Source: Eledone cirrhosa
Taxonomy: Eukaryota; Mollusca; Cephalopoda; Octopoda; Eledonidae
Length of the DNA stretch: 64,000 nucleotides
Reading direction: 5' to 3'
NCBI GenBank assembly: GCA_964016885.1
Contig: OZ024741.1
Coordinates: 415,227,081 to 415,291,080 of the forward strand
Shown here piece by piece: positions 50,501 through 61,638 of this stretch; the stretch's first letter is position 1; every line of letters begins with the position of its first letter. Made by a program: the position numbers and the translations under genes. A model generated the notes under the pieces. It had not been told where the DNA came from. It did not search any database and worked only from the letters and a program-made list of their open reading frames with translations.

Positions 50501-53500
50501 TCTTCCTCCATGGTACACCACATTACTGTCAAACTCCTGTCTCACCTCCTCCTCCATGGTAGTCCACATTACTCTCAAACTCCTGTCTCACCTCCTCCTC
50601 AATGGTACACCACATTACTCTCAAACTCCTGTCTCACCTCCTCCTCCATGGTAGACCACATTACTGTCAAACTCCTGTCTCACCACCTCCTCCATGGTAG
50701 TCCACATTACTCTCAAACTCCTGTCTCACCTCCTCCTCCATGGTACACCACATTACTCTCAAACTCCTGTCTCACCACCTCCTCCATGGTAGTCCACATT
50801 ACTCTCAAACTCCTGTCTCACCTCCTCCTCCATGGTAGTCCACATTACTCTCAAACTCCTGTCTCACCTCCTCCATGGTAGTCCACATTACTCTCAAACT
50901 CCTGTCTCACCACCTCCTCCATGGTAGTCCACATTACTCTCAAACTCCTGTCTCACCTCCTCCTCCATGGTAGACCACATTACTCTCAAACTCCTGTCTC
51001 ACCTCCTCCTCCATGGTACACCACATTACTCTCAAACTCCTGTCTCACCTCCTCCTCCATGGTAGACCACATTACTCTCAAACTCCTGTCTCACCTCCTC
51101 CTCCATGGTAGTCCATATTACTCTCAAACTCCTGTCTCACCTCCTCCTCCATGGTAGTCCATATTACTCTCAAACTCCTGTCTCACCTCCTCCTCCATGG
51201 TAGTCCACATTACTCTCAAACTCCTGTCTCACCTCCTCCTCCATGGTAGTCCACATTACTCTCAAACTCCTGTCTCACCTCCTCCTCCATGGTAGACCAC
51301 ATTACTCTCAAATTCCTGTCTCACCTCCTCCTCCATGGTACACCACATTACTCTCAAACTCCTGTCTCACCACCTCCTACATGGTAGACCATATTACTCT
51401 CAAACTCCTGTCTCACCTCCTCCTCCATGGTAGACCATATTACTCTCAAACTCCTGTCTCACCTCCTCCTCCATGGTACACCACATTACTCTCAAACTCC
51501 TGTCTCACCTCCTCCTCCATGGTAGTCCATATTACTCTCAAACTCCTGTCTCACCTCCTCCTCCATGGTAGTCCACATTACTCTCAAACTCCTGTCTCAC
51601 CTCCTCCTCCATGGTAGTCCACATTACTCTCAAACTCCTGTCTCACCTCCTCCTCCATGGTAGTCCACATTACTCTCAAACTCCTGTCTCACCCCCTCCT
51701 CCATGGTACACCACATTACTGTCAGAAACTCCTGTCTCACCCCCTCCTCCATGGTACACCACATTACTGTCAGAAACTCCTGTCTCACCCCCTCCTCCAT
51801 GGTACACCACATTACTGTCAGAAACTCCTGTCTCACCTCCTCCTCCATGGTACACCACATTACTGTCAAACTCCTGTCTCACCTCCTCCTCCATGGTAGT
51901 CCACATTACTCTCAAACTCCTGTCTCACCTCCTCCTCCATGGTAGACCACATTACTGTCAGAAACTCCTGCCTCACCTCCTCCTCCATGGTACACCACAT
52001 TACTGTCAAACTCCTGTCTCACCTCCTCCTCCATGGTACACCACATTACTCTCAAACTCCTGTCTCACCTCCTCCTCCATGGTAGACCACATTACTGTCA
52101 GAAACTCCTGCCTCACCTCCTCCTCCATGGTACACCACATTACTGTCAAACTCCTGTCTCACCTCCTCCTCCATGGTACACCACATTACTCTCAAACTCC
52201 TGTCTCACCACCTCCTCCATGGTAGACCACATTACTGTCAAACTCCTGTCTCACCTCCTCCTCCATGGTAGACCACATTACTCTCAAACTCCTGTCTCAC
52301 CTCCACCTCCATGGTAGACCACATTACTGTCAGAAACTCCTGCCTCACCTCCTCCTCCATGGTACACCACATTACTGTCAAACTCCTGTCTCACCTCCTC
52401 CTCCATGGTACACCACATTACTCTCAAACTCCTGTCTCACCACCTCCTCCATGGTACACCACATTACTGTCAAACTCCTGTCTCACCTCCTCCTCCATGG
52501 TAGACCATATTACTGTCAAACTCCTGCCTCACCTCCTCCTCCATGGTACACCACATTACTCTCAAACTCCTGTCTCACCACCTCCTCCATGGTACACCAC
52601 ATTACTGTCAAACTCCTGTCTCACCTCCTCCTCCATGGTAGACCATATTACTGTCAAACTCCTGCCTCACCTCCTCCTCCATGGTACACCACATTACTCT
52701 CAAACTCCTGTCTCACCACCTCCTGCATGGTACACCACATTACTGTCAAACTCCTGTCTCACCTCCTCCTCCATGGTAGACCATATTACTGTCAAACTCC
52801 TGTCTCACCTCCTCCTCCATGCTACACCACATTACTCTCAAACTCCTGTCTCACCACCTCCTCCATGGTACACCACATTACTGTCAAACTCCTGTCTCAC
52901 CTCCTCCTCCATGGTAGACCATATTACTGTCAAACTCCTGCCTCACCTCCTCCTCCATGGTACACCACATTACTCTCAAACTCCTGTCTCACCACCTCCT
53001 CCATGGTACACCACATTACTGTCAAACTCCTGTCTCACCTCCTCCTGCATGGTACACCACATTACTCTCAAACTCCTGTCTCACCACCTCCTCCATGGTA
53101 CACCACATTACTCTCAAACTCCTGTCTCACCACCTCCTCCATGGTACACCACATTACTGTCAAACTCCTGCCTCACCTCCTCCTCCATGGTACACCACAT
53201 TACTCTCAAACTCCTGTCTCACCACCTCCTCCATGGTACACCACATTACTGTCAAACTCCTGTCTCACCTCCTCCTCCATGGTAGACCATATTACTGTCA
53301 AACTCCTGCCTCACCTCCTCCTCCATGGTACACCACATTACTCTCAAACTCCTGTCTCACCTCCTCCTCCATGGTACACCACATTACTCTCAAACTCCTG
53401 TCTCACCACCTCCTCCATGGTACACCACATTACTGTCAAACTCCTGTCTCACCTCCTCCTCCATGGTAGACCATATTACTGTCAAACTCCTGCCTCACCT

Positions 53501-56500
53501 CCTCCTCCATGGTACACCACATTACTCTCAAACTCCTGTCTCACCACCTCCTCCATGGTACACCACATTACTGTCAAACTCCTGTCTCACCTCCTCCTCC
53601 ATGGTAGACCATATTACTGTCAAACTCCTGCCTCACCTCCTCCTCCATGGTACACCACATTACTGTCAGAAACTCCTGTCTCACCCCCTCCTCCATGGTA
53701 CACCACATTACTGTCAGAAACTCCTGTCTCACCCCCTCCTCCATGGTACACCACATTACTGTCAGAAACTCCTGTCTCACCTCCTCCTCCATGGTACACC
53801 ACATTACTGTCCAACTCCTGTCTCACCACCTCCTCCATGGTACACCACATTACTGTCAAACTCCTGTCTCACCTCCTCCTCCATGGTAGACCATATTACT
53901 GTCAAACTCCTGCCTCACCTCCTCCTCCATGGTACACCACATTACTCTCAAACTCCTGTCTCACCACCTCCTCCATGGTACACCACATTACTGTCAAACT
54001 CCTGTCTCACCACCTCCTCCATGGTAGACCATATTACTCTCAAACTCCTATCTCACCACCTCCTCCATGGTAGACCATATTACTCTCAAACTCCTGTCTC
54101 ACCTCCTCCTCCATGGTAGTCTACATTACTCTCAAACTCCTGTCTCACCTCCTCCTCCATGGTAGTCCACATTACTGTCAAACTCCTGTCTCACCTCCTC
54201 CTCCATGGTACACCATATTACTCTCAAACTCCTGTCTCACCTCCTCATCCATGGTACACCACATTACTCTCAAACTCCTGTCTCACCTCCTCCTCCATGG
54301 TACACCATATTACTCTCAAACTCCTGTCTCACCTCCTCCTCCATGGTACACCATATTACTCTCAAACTCCTGTCTCACCTCCTCCTCCATGGTACACCAT
54401 ATTACTCTCAAACTCCTGTCTCACCTCCTCCTCCATGGGAGACCACATTACTGTCAAACTCCTGTCTCACCTCCTCCTCCATGGTAGTCCACATTACTCT
54501 CAAACTCCTGTCTCACCTCCTCCATGGTAGTCCACATTACTGTCAAATTCCTGTCTCACCTCCTCCTCCATGGTACACCATATTACTCTCAAACTCCTGT
54601 CTCACCTCCTCCTCCATGGTACACCATATTACTGTCAAACTCCTGTCTCACCTCCTCCTCCATGGTAGTCCATATTACTCTCAAACTCCTGTCTCACCTC
54701 CTCCTCCATGGTAGACCACATTACTCTCAAACTCCTGTCTCACCACCTCCTCCATGGTACACCATATTACTCTCAAACTCCTGTCTCACCTCCTCCTCCA
54801 TGGTAGACCACATTACTCTCAAACTCCTGTCTCACCTCCTCCTCCATGGTACACCACATTACTCTCAAACTCCTGTCTCACCTCCTCCTCCATGGTAGAC
54901 CATATTACTCTCAAACTCCTGTCTCACCTCCTCCTCCATGGTAGACCACATTACTCTCAAACTCCTGTCTCACCTCCTCCTCCATGGTACACCACATTAC
55001 TCTCAAACTCCTGTCTCACTTCCTCCTCCATGGTAGACCATATTACTCTCAAACTCCTGTCTCACCTCCTCCTCCATGGTAGACCACATTACTCACAAAC
55101 TCCTGTCTCACCTCCTCCTCCATGGTAGTCCATATTACTCTCAAACTCCTGTCTCACCTCCTCCTCCATGGTAGACCACATTACTCTCAAACTCCTGTCT
55201 CACCTCCTCCTCCATGGTAGTCCATATTACTCTCAAACTCCTGTCTCACCTCCTCCTCCATGGTAGACCACATTACTGTCAAACTCCTGTCTCACCTCCT
55301 CCTCCATGGTAGTCCACATTACTCTCAAACTCCTGTCTCACCTCCTCCTCCATGGTACACCACATTACTCTCAAACTCCTGTCTCACCTCCTCCTCCATG
55401 GTAGTCCATATTACTCTCAAACTCCTGTCTCACCTCCTCCTCCATGGTAGTCCACATTACTCTCAAACTCCTGTCTCACCTCCTCCTCCATGGTAGACCA
55501 TATTACTCTCAAACTCCTGTCTCACCTCCTCCTGTCTCACCTCCTCCTCCATGGTAGACCACATTACTGTCAAACTCCTGTCTCACCTCCTCCTCCATGG
55601 TAGTCCACATTACTCTCAAACTCCTGTCTCACCTCCTCCTCCATGGTACACCATATTACTCTCAAACTCCTGTCTCACCTCCTCCTCCATGGTAGTCCAC
55701 ATTACTCTCAAACTCCTGTCTCACCTCCTCCTCCATGGTACACCATATTACTCTCAAACTCCTGTCTCACCTCCTCCTCCATGGTACACCATATTACTCT
55801 CAAACTCCTGTCTCACCTCCTCCTCCATGGTAGACCACATTACTGTCAAACTCCTGTCTCACCTCCTCCTCCATGGTAGTCCACATTACTCTCAAACTCC
55901 TGTCTCACCTCCTCCTCCATGGTACACCATATTACTCTCAAACTCCTGTCTCACCTCCTCCTCCATGGTACACCATATTACTCTCAAACTCCTGTCTCAC
56001 CTCCTCCTCCATGGTACACCATATTACTCTCAAACTCCTGTCTCACCTCCTCCTCCATGGTAGTCCACATTACTGTCAAACTCCTGTCTCACCTCCTCCT
56101 CCATGGTAGTCCACATTACTGTCAAACTCCTGTCTCACCTCCTCCTCCATGGTACACCACATTACTCTCAAACTCCTGTCTCACCTCCTCCTCCATGGTA
56201 CACCACATTACTCTCAAACTCCTGTCTCACCTCCTCCTCCATGGTACACCACATTACTCTCAAACTCCTGTCTCACCTCCTCCTCCATGGTAGACCATAT
56301 TACTCTCAAACTCCTGTCTCACCTCCTCCTCCATGGTAGACCACATTACTCTCAAACTCCTGTCTCACCTCCTCCTCCATGGTAGACCACATTACTCTCA
56401 AACTCCTGTCTCACCTCCTCCTCCATGGTAGTCCATATTACTCTCAAACTCCTGTCTCACCTCCTCCTCCATGGTAGACCATATTACTGTCAAACTCCTG

Positions 56501-59046
56501 TCTCACCTCCTCCTCCATGGTAGTCCACATTACTCTCAAACTCCTGTCTCACCTCCTCCTCCATGGTACACCACATTACTCTCAAACTCCTGTCTCACCT
56601 CCTCCTCCATGGTAGTCCATATTACTCTCAAACTCCTGTCTCACCTCCTCCTCCATGGTAGTCTACATTACTCTCAAACTCCTGTCTCACCTCCTCCTCC
56701 ATGGTAGACCATATTACTCTCAAACTCCTGTCTCACCTCCTCCTGTCTCACCTCCTCCTCCATGGTAGACCACATTACTGTCAAACTCCTGTCTCACCTC
56801 CTCCTCCATGGTAGTCCACATTACTCTCAAACTCCTGTCTCACCTCCTCCTCCATGGTACACCATATTACTCTCAAACTCCTGTCTCACCTCCTCCTCCA
56901 TGGTAGTCCACATTACTCTCAAACTCCTGTCTCACCTCCTCCTCCATGGTACACCATATTACTCTCAAACTCCTGTCTCACCTCCTCCTCCATGGTACAC
57001 CATATTACTCTCAAACTCCTGTCTCACCTCCTCCTCCATGGTAGACCACATTACTGTCAAACTCCTGTCTCACCTCCTCCTCCATGGTAGTCCACATTAC
57101 TCTCAAACTCCTGTCTCACCTCCTCCTCCATGGTACACCATATTACTCTCAAACTCCTGTCTCACCTCCTCCTCCATGGTACACCATATTACTCTCAAAC
57201 TCCTGTCTCACCTCCTCTTCCATGGTACACCATATTACTCTCAAACTCCTGTCTCACCTCCTCCTCCATGGTAGTCCACATTACTGTCAAACTCCTGTCT
57301 CACCTCCTCCTCCATGGTAGTCCACATTACTCTCAAACTCCTGTCTCACCTCCTCCTCCATGGTAGACCACATTACTCTCAAACTCCTGTCTCACCTCCT
57401 CCTCCATGGTACACCACATTACTCTCAAACTCCTGTCTCACCTCCTCCTCCATGGTAGACCACATTACTCTCAAACTCCTGTCTCACCTCCTCCTCCATG
57501 GTAGTCCATATTACTCTCAAACTCCTGTCTCACCTCCTCCTCCATGGTAGTCCACATTACTCTCAAACTTCTGTCTCACCTCCTCCTCCATGGTAGTCCA
57601 CATTACTCTCAAACTCCTGTCTCACCTCCTCCTCCATGGTAGTCCACATTACTCTCAAACTCCTGTCTCACCACCTCCTCCATGGTAGACCACATTACTC
57701 TCAAACTCCTGTCTCACCTCCTCCTCCATGGTAGTCCACATTACTCTCAAACTCCTGTCTCACCTCCTCCTCCATGGTAGTCCATATTACTCTCAAACTC
57801 CTGTCTCACCTCCTCCTCCATGGTAGTCCACATTACTGTCAAACTCCTGTCTCACCTCTTCCTCCATGGTACACCACATTACTGTCAAACTCCTGTCTCA
57901 CCTCCTCCTCCATGGTAGTCCACATTACTCTCAAACTCCTGTCTCACCTCCTCCTCAATGGTACACCACATTACTCTCAAACTCCTGTCTCACCTCCTCC
58001 TCCATGGTAGACCACATTACTGTCAAACTCCTGTCTCACCACCTCCTCCATGGTAGTCCACATTACTCTCAAACTCCTGTCTCACCTCCTCCTCCATGGT
58101 ACACCACATTACTCTCAAACTCCTGTCTCACCACCTCCTCCATGGTAGTCCACATTACTCTCAAACTCCTGTCTCACCTCCTCCTCCATGGTAGTCCACA
58201 TTACTCTCAAACTCCTGTCTCACCTCCTCCATGGTAGTCCACATTACTCTCAAACTCCTGTCTCACCACCTCCTCCATGGTAGTCCACATTACTCTCAAA
58301 CTCCTGTCTCACCTCCTCCTCCATGGTAGACCACATTACTCTCAAACTCCTGTCTCACCTCCTCCTCCATGGTACACCACATTACTCTCAAACTCCTGTC
58401 TCACCTCCTCCTCCATGGTAGACCACATTACTCTCAAACTCCTGTCTCACCTCCTCCTCCATGGTAGTCCATATTACTCTCAAACTCCTGTCTCACCTCC
58501 TCCTCCATGGTAGTCCATATTACTCTCAAACTCCTGTCTCACCTCCTCCTCCATGGTAGTCCACATTACTCTCAAACTCCTGTCTCACCTCCTCCTCCAT
58601 GGTAGTCCACATTACTCTCAAACTCCTGTCTCACCTCCTCCTCCATGGTAGACCACATTACTCTCAAATTCCTGTCTCACCTCCTCCTCCATGGTACACC
58701 ACATTACTCTCAAACTCCTGTCTCACCACCTCCTACATGGTAGACCATATTACTCTCAAACTCCTGTCTCACCTCCTCCTCCATGGTAGACCATATTACT
58801 CTCAAACTCCTGTCTCACCTCCTCCTCCATGGTACACCACATTACTCTCAAACTCCTGTCTCACCTCCTCCTCCATGGTAGTCCATATTACTCTCAAACT
58901 CCTGTCTCACCTCCTCCTCCATGGTAGTCCACATTACTCTCAAACTCCTGTCTCACCTCCTCCTCCATGGTAGTCCACATTACTCTCAAACTCCTGTCTC
59001 ACCTCCTCCTCCATGGTAGTCCACATTACTCTCAAACTCCTGTCTC
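44520..59046. repeat. 7.2-kb tandem duplication in the 46-bp array, offset 7,356 bp
   Basis: About 44520-51690 recurs at about 51876-59046 with a constant 7,356-bp offset: 44909/52265, 46757/54113, 47904/55260, 50418/57774 and 51243/58599. Very few differences are visible, for example GTAGTCCAC at 46761 against GTAGTCTAC at 54117. The offset is not a multiple of 46 because of 48-bp and partial units, and these are shared by both copies. Confidence 0.93.
47860..49960. repeat. 1,211-bp tandem duplication in the 46-bp array
   Basis: About 47860-48750 recurs at about 49070-49960 (anchors 47904/49115 and 48195/49406). Each copy holds the same irregular junction, CTCCTCCTGTCTCACCTCC, a partial unit seen at 48174 and 49385. 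The pair is carried into the second 7.2-kb copy, so it is older than that duplication. Confidence 0.85.
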
Positions 59047-59625
59047 ACCACCTCCTCCACGGTAGACCACATTACTGTCAAACTCCTGTCTCACCTCCTC
59101 CTCCATGGTAGACCACATTACTCTCAAACTCCTGTCTCACCTCCTCCTCCATGGTACACCACATTACTCTCAAACTCCTGTCTCACCTCCTCCTCCATGG
59201 TAGTCCATATTACTCTCAAACTCCTGTCTCACCTCCTCCTCCATGGTAGTCCACATTACTGTCAAACTCCTGTCTCACCTCTTCCTCCATGGTACACCAC
59301 ATTACTGTCAAACTCCTGTCTCACCTCCTCCTCCATGGTAGTCCACATTACTCTCAAACTCCTGTCTCACCTCCTCCTCCATGGTACACCACATTACTGT
59401 CAAACTCCTGTCTCACCTCCTCGTCCATGGTAGTCCACATTACTCTCAAACTCCTGTCTCACCTCCTCCTCCATGGTACACCACATTACTCTCAAACTCC
59501 TGTCTCACCTCCACCACACATGTTATTGTGTATCTGGAACCACTTATATGTCGGGGTTGTATTAGTAATTCTACTAAATATTTTAGTCATTGAAACTCTA
59601 TTTACTAAGCTATCTACTGTTATAG

Positions 59626-59696
59626 AAGCAGCACCATATTCTATGACTAAAGACCAATTAAGACTGCGAGAATCTGTTAGAGACAGCATCACCATG
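59626..59696 (+). CDS. REC8: REC8-like kleisin, internal exon 4
   Basis: The acceptor is CTACTGTTATAG and the donor GTATGT. The exon opens with two bases that complete the codon split across the 15.6-kb intron (G plus AA, glutamate) and ends in phase 0. It reads EAAPYSMTKDQLRL then RESVRDSITM, basic and probably helical. SITM continues directly into IEAQP of the next exon, rebuilding a segment like the 'ITxLEAEP' of vertebrate REC8 across the junction, which supports both the splice sites and the identity. Confidence 0.7.
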
Positions 59697-59816
59697 GTAT
59701 GTTGGCTCTTGTTTTCTTTCAAATATTTTACTCATTTATAAATTGTCCTGCCATTATCCTTGGAAGTTTGGTCTGTTGATGCTCTGAGGTAGTTTAAATC
59801 ATATGTCGGTGGTGTC

Positions 59817-60113
59817 AAGGTGTGTGGCTTTGTGGTTAGGGTATTCAACTCAAGATTGTAAAGTTGTCAGTTTGTTTCCTGGCAGTGCATTGTGTCATTC
59901 AGCAAGACACTTTATTTCATGTTGCTCCAGTTTACTCAACTGAGTTGTACCTGTAATTTGAAGAGTCAGCCTTGTCACATTCTGTGTCATGCTGAATCTT
60001 CCTGAGAACTATGTTAAAGGTATGCATAGCCACTTATACGTTAACTTCATGAGCAGGTTGTTCTGTTGTATCAACTAAAATACTCATCACAACCGGCAGA
60101 GTGCCACTAATGT
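59817..60113 (+). mobile_element. tRNA-derived SINE, sense copy
   Basis: The head reads GTGTGGCTTTGTGGTTAGGG (A-box-like). GCAAGACACTTTATTTCATG and TTGCTCCAGTTTACTCA follow, shared with 41845-41878. The distal part has TTCATGAGCAGGTTGTTCTG and CAACCGGCAGAGTGCC. It lies in the intron after the exon at 59626; the stretch 59697-59816 shows nothing recognisable. Confidence 0.75.
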
Positions 60114-60241
60114 CACTGGTACTTTCAGAGAGTAACACCAATAATCACCTCATGACGTATCAAGGAATTGAAAGAGCAAGAGTAATTTTTCATTTTTCTT
60201 TATGTTATTTTAGGTTTATTTATGTAATTGTTCAACTAATA

Positions 60242-60300
60242 GCTGTCTGACGAGGTCATAACTGTGGCATAACAGTTATCATTGAAATATGTATTACAGC
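60242..60300 (+). ncRNA. Hammerhead ribozyme, copy 2 (sense, intronic)
   Basis: On the + strand: GCTGT (60242-60246, stem I); CTGACGA (60247-60253); stem-loop II (60254-60283) pairing GGUCAUAACUGU with ACAGUUAUCAUU; GAAA (60284-60287); a minimal stem III (60288-60295) ending in the NUH site AUU; and ACAGC (60296-60300), pairing all 5 bases with GCTGT. Compared with copy 1, stem I differs at two pairs and the distal half of stem II at several, yet pairing is kept and the single C.C mismatch is shared. Predicted cleavage is between 60295 and 60296. It lies in the intron 59697-61494 in the same direction as the gene, so the pre-mRNA would contain it. Activity is not shown by sequence alone. Confidence 0.82.
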
Positions 60301-60354
60301 AATTGTGTAATGAAAAAATGAAGTAAATTCTAACCTGTGGACTTATAATGCTTT

Positions 60355-60510
60355 CCAGCAAAGATACGTCTCTTTACGGTCTGTGTTCAAATCCCGCCGA
60401 GGTTGACTTTGCCTTTCATCCTTATAGGGTCGATAAAATAAAGTACCAATAATGTACTGGGTAATTGCTGGCCTTGTGCCAAAAGTAGAAACAATTATTA
60501 AAATTATACT
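60355..60510 (+). mobile_element. tRNA-derived SINE, sense copy
   Basis: GTTCAAATCCCGCCGAGGTT (B-box), TTTGCCTTTCATCCTTATAG, GGTCGATAAAATAAAGTACC and GGCCTTGTGCCAAAAGTAGA appear in order, ending in an A-rich tail. It is the sense counterpart of the copy at 41325-41530. The stretch 60114-60241 before the ribozyme shows no other feature. Confidence 0.8.
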
Positions 60511-60569
60511 TGCATACTTCATTGAGTGCTCTATTTTGCATACACTAGTGTCGGTTATTTAACCAACAC

Positions 60570-60618
60570 ATATTATATATATATATATATAGAGAGAGAG
60601 ATATGTGTGTGTGTATGC
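60570..60618. repeat. TA/GA/TG microsatellite
   Basis: A TA run, a short GAGAGAGA tract and a TGTGTGTG tract follow one another. Confidence 0.85.
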
Positions 60619-60975
60619 GAAAAGTAAACAAAACAACACAGAAAAACGATACAGTACAATGTAAATATATTTTAGTTTAATACCTGATACAGTAGGAAAA
60701 GAGTTTTAAAGTTTCTGATGCTAGTCCTTCATCATAAAATAGAATGAGTTATAAAAGAAAGATATAGGAGAGTGAGGGATAATGTTGAGAAGAGAAAAGT
60801 GGTGGTGAGTTGTGGGATATTGTTATGCAGAAAGCAATGTAAAAAGTCCAATGATCCAAAGAGATATAGAAGTTCTTGTAAAGTCTCGGTAAAATTCAGT
60901 TTCAGGGTGAAAATCTAAAGTAGATCCTCATTTAATGTCTGTTCTCCTGGGCCGTGAATTGACAGTGTTGTTAAA
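60619..60975. other. Intron sequence, possible dispersed-repeat remnant
   Basis: There are no credible exons. Phrases such as GTTTCTGATGCTAGTCCTTC resemble the ends of dispersed elements common in mollusc genomes, but there is no second copy in this window to confirm it. The 90-codon frame starting at 60976 runs through SINE sequence and is not supported as a gene. Confidence 0.35.
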
Positions 60976-61004
60976 ATGTCAGGATGTTTTGCAGTACTTG
61001 TCCT

Positions 61005-61110
61005 AGCTCTCTTCTCTCTGAGTTTAAATCCTGCCACAGGCAACTTTACCTTTCATCTTTTCATGGTTGATAAAAAGTACCAGTCAAGTACTGGGATCAA
61101 TTCCTCCTCT
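61005..61110 (+). mobile_element. Decayed SINE copy, sense
   Basis: GAGTTTAAATCCTGCCACAG (degenerate B-box), CTTTACCTTTCATC, GGTTGATAAAAAGTACC and AGTACTGGGATCAATT are diverged versions of the motifs at 60380-60470. It is older than the copies at 41325 and 60355. Confidence 0.7.
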
Positions 61111-61201
61111 AATATCTCTTTATCAGTTTCTCTTTCATTCTCTATCCTTCTCTGGCAGAAATCTACTATGTTCAGACCTGGAGAGATGGGCTCCGCCAGG
61201 C

Positions 61202-61380
61202 TTAACCCATTAGCATTTAAACCAGCCATAACTGGTTTCTCATACTGATGTTAAGGTATTGTTCTCAAAATAAATAATATCAAAATCTCGTAGATTCAAT
61301 ATTATGTGAGATAATTATAAAGCCTTTATCACAAAAATACAATAGTATATATAGAGTAATGTAAATGCTAAAGTGCTAAG
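61202..61380. mobile_element. Solo TTAA-flanked MITE (piggyBac-like), relative of the satellite host
   Basis: The 5' end is TTAA-CCCATTAGCATTTA (61202-61219). The 3' end (61361-61379) is its degenerate inverse, agreeing at 15 of 18 positions, with GTG and CTAA in place of GGG and TTAA. A perfect 7-bp hairpin, AAACCAG/CTGGTTT (61219-61238, loop CCATAA), sits just inside the left end. The rest matches 39985-40193 closely. There is no coding capacity at about 179 bp. It is in the intron before the exon at 61495. Confidence 0.75.
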
Positions 61381-61494
61381 AAATGCCCTAGAAATGATGT
61401 ATGCCACAATGGAACCCCTACAACTCCATCAGGAGTTACAGTACCATACAATACCCAGTTTTAATGATCAACTTATCTTCGTTCTCTATTGTAG

Positions 61495-61619
61495 ATTGAA
61501 GCACAACCTGATTTACCATCATTTGATGCTGGAGGTCTTCAAATGATCATAAGTGACCAAACCGATCTTAATATTTCTATACCAGTAACAACTACAGATG
61601 CCTTAGCTGAACCACCAAA
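61495..61619 (+). CDS. REC8: REC8-like kleisin, internal exon 5
   Basis: The acceptor is TTCTCTATTGTAG and the donor GTTAGT, a weaker but acceptable site. The exon starts in phase 0 with IEAQPDLPSFDAGGLQM, continues IISDQTDLNISIP, and ends with two bases of a lysine codon. The pattern of an E-A-x-P motif, an acidic glycine-containing segment and an acidic hydrophobic motif matches the order of motifs in the vertebrate REC8 linker as I remember it. The 29-bp minisatellite starts about 20 bp after the exon. Confidence 0.72.
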
Positions 61620-61638
61620 GTTAGTGAACTTTTACGTC

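Larger units (their letters stand above)
44167..59515. repeat. 46-bp minisatellite array, about 333 copies, intronic
   Basis: This is a head-to-tail array of a 46-bp unit (representative 47468-47513) containing CTCACCTCCTCCTCCATGG (an NcoI-type CCATGG) and CCACATTACTCTCAAA. Common alleles are GGTACACC, GGTAGACC or GGTAGTCC; CACATTA or CATATTA; CTCTCAAA or CTGTCAAA. A 48-bp allele (CTGTCAGAAA) clusters near 44213-44450, 46300-46430, 51715-51830 and 53660-53790. The + strand is strongly pyrimidine-rich. The array lies wholly between the exons at 43859 and 59626. Stop-free frames up to 602 codons (44909-46717 and 52265-54073) are by-products. Confidence 0.97.

Noticed and set aside
59289..59741. 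150-codon frame joining the minisatellite to the exon at 59626
   Set aside because: Its end reads the exon in the correct frame, but the start is satellite. A clear acceptor (CTACTGTTATAG) and the phase match with the exon at 43859 support splicing instead.
60976..61248. 90-codon frame with a hydrophobic start resembling a signal peptide
   Set aside because: It runs through decayed SINE sequence and into the MITE at 61202 and has no splice or family support.
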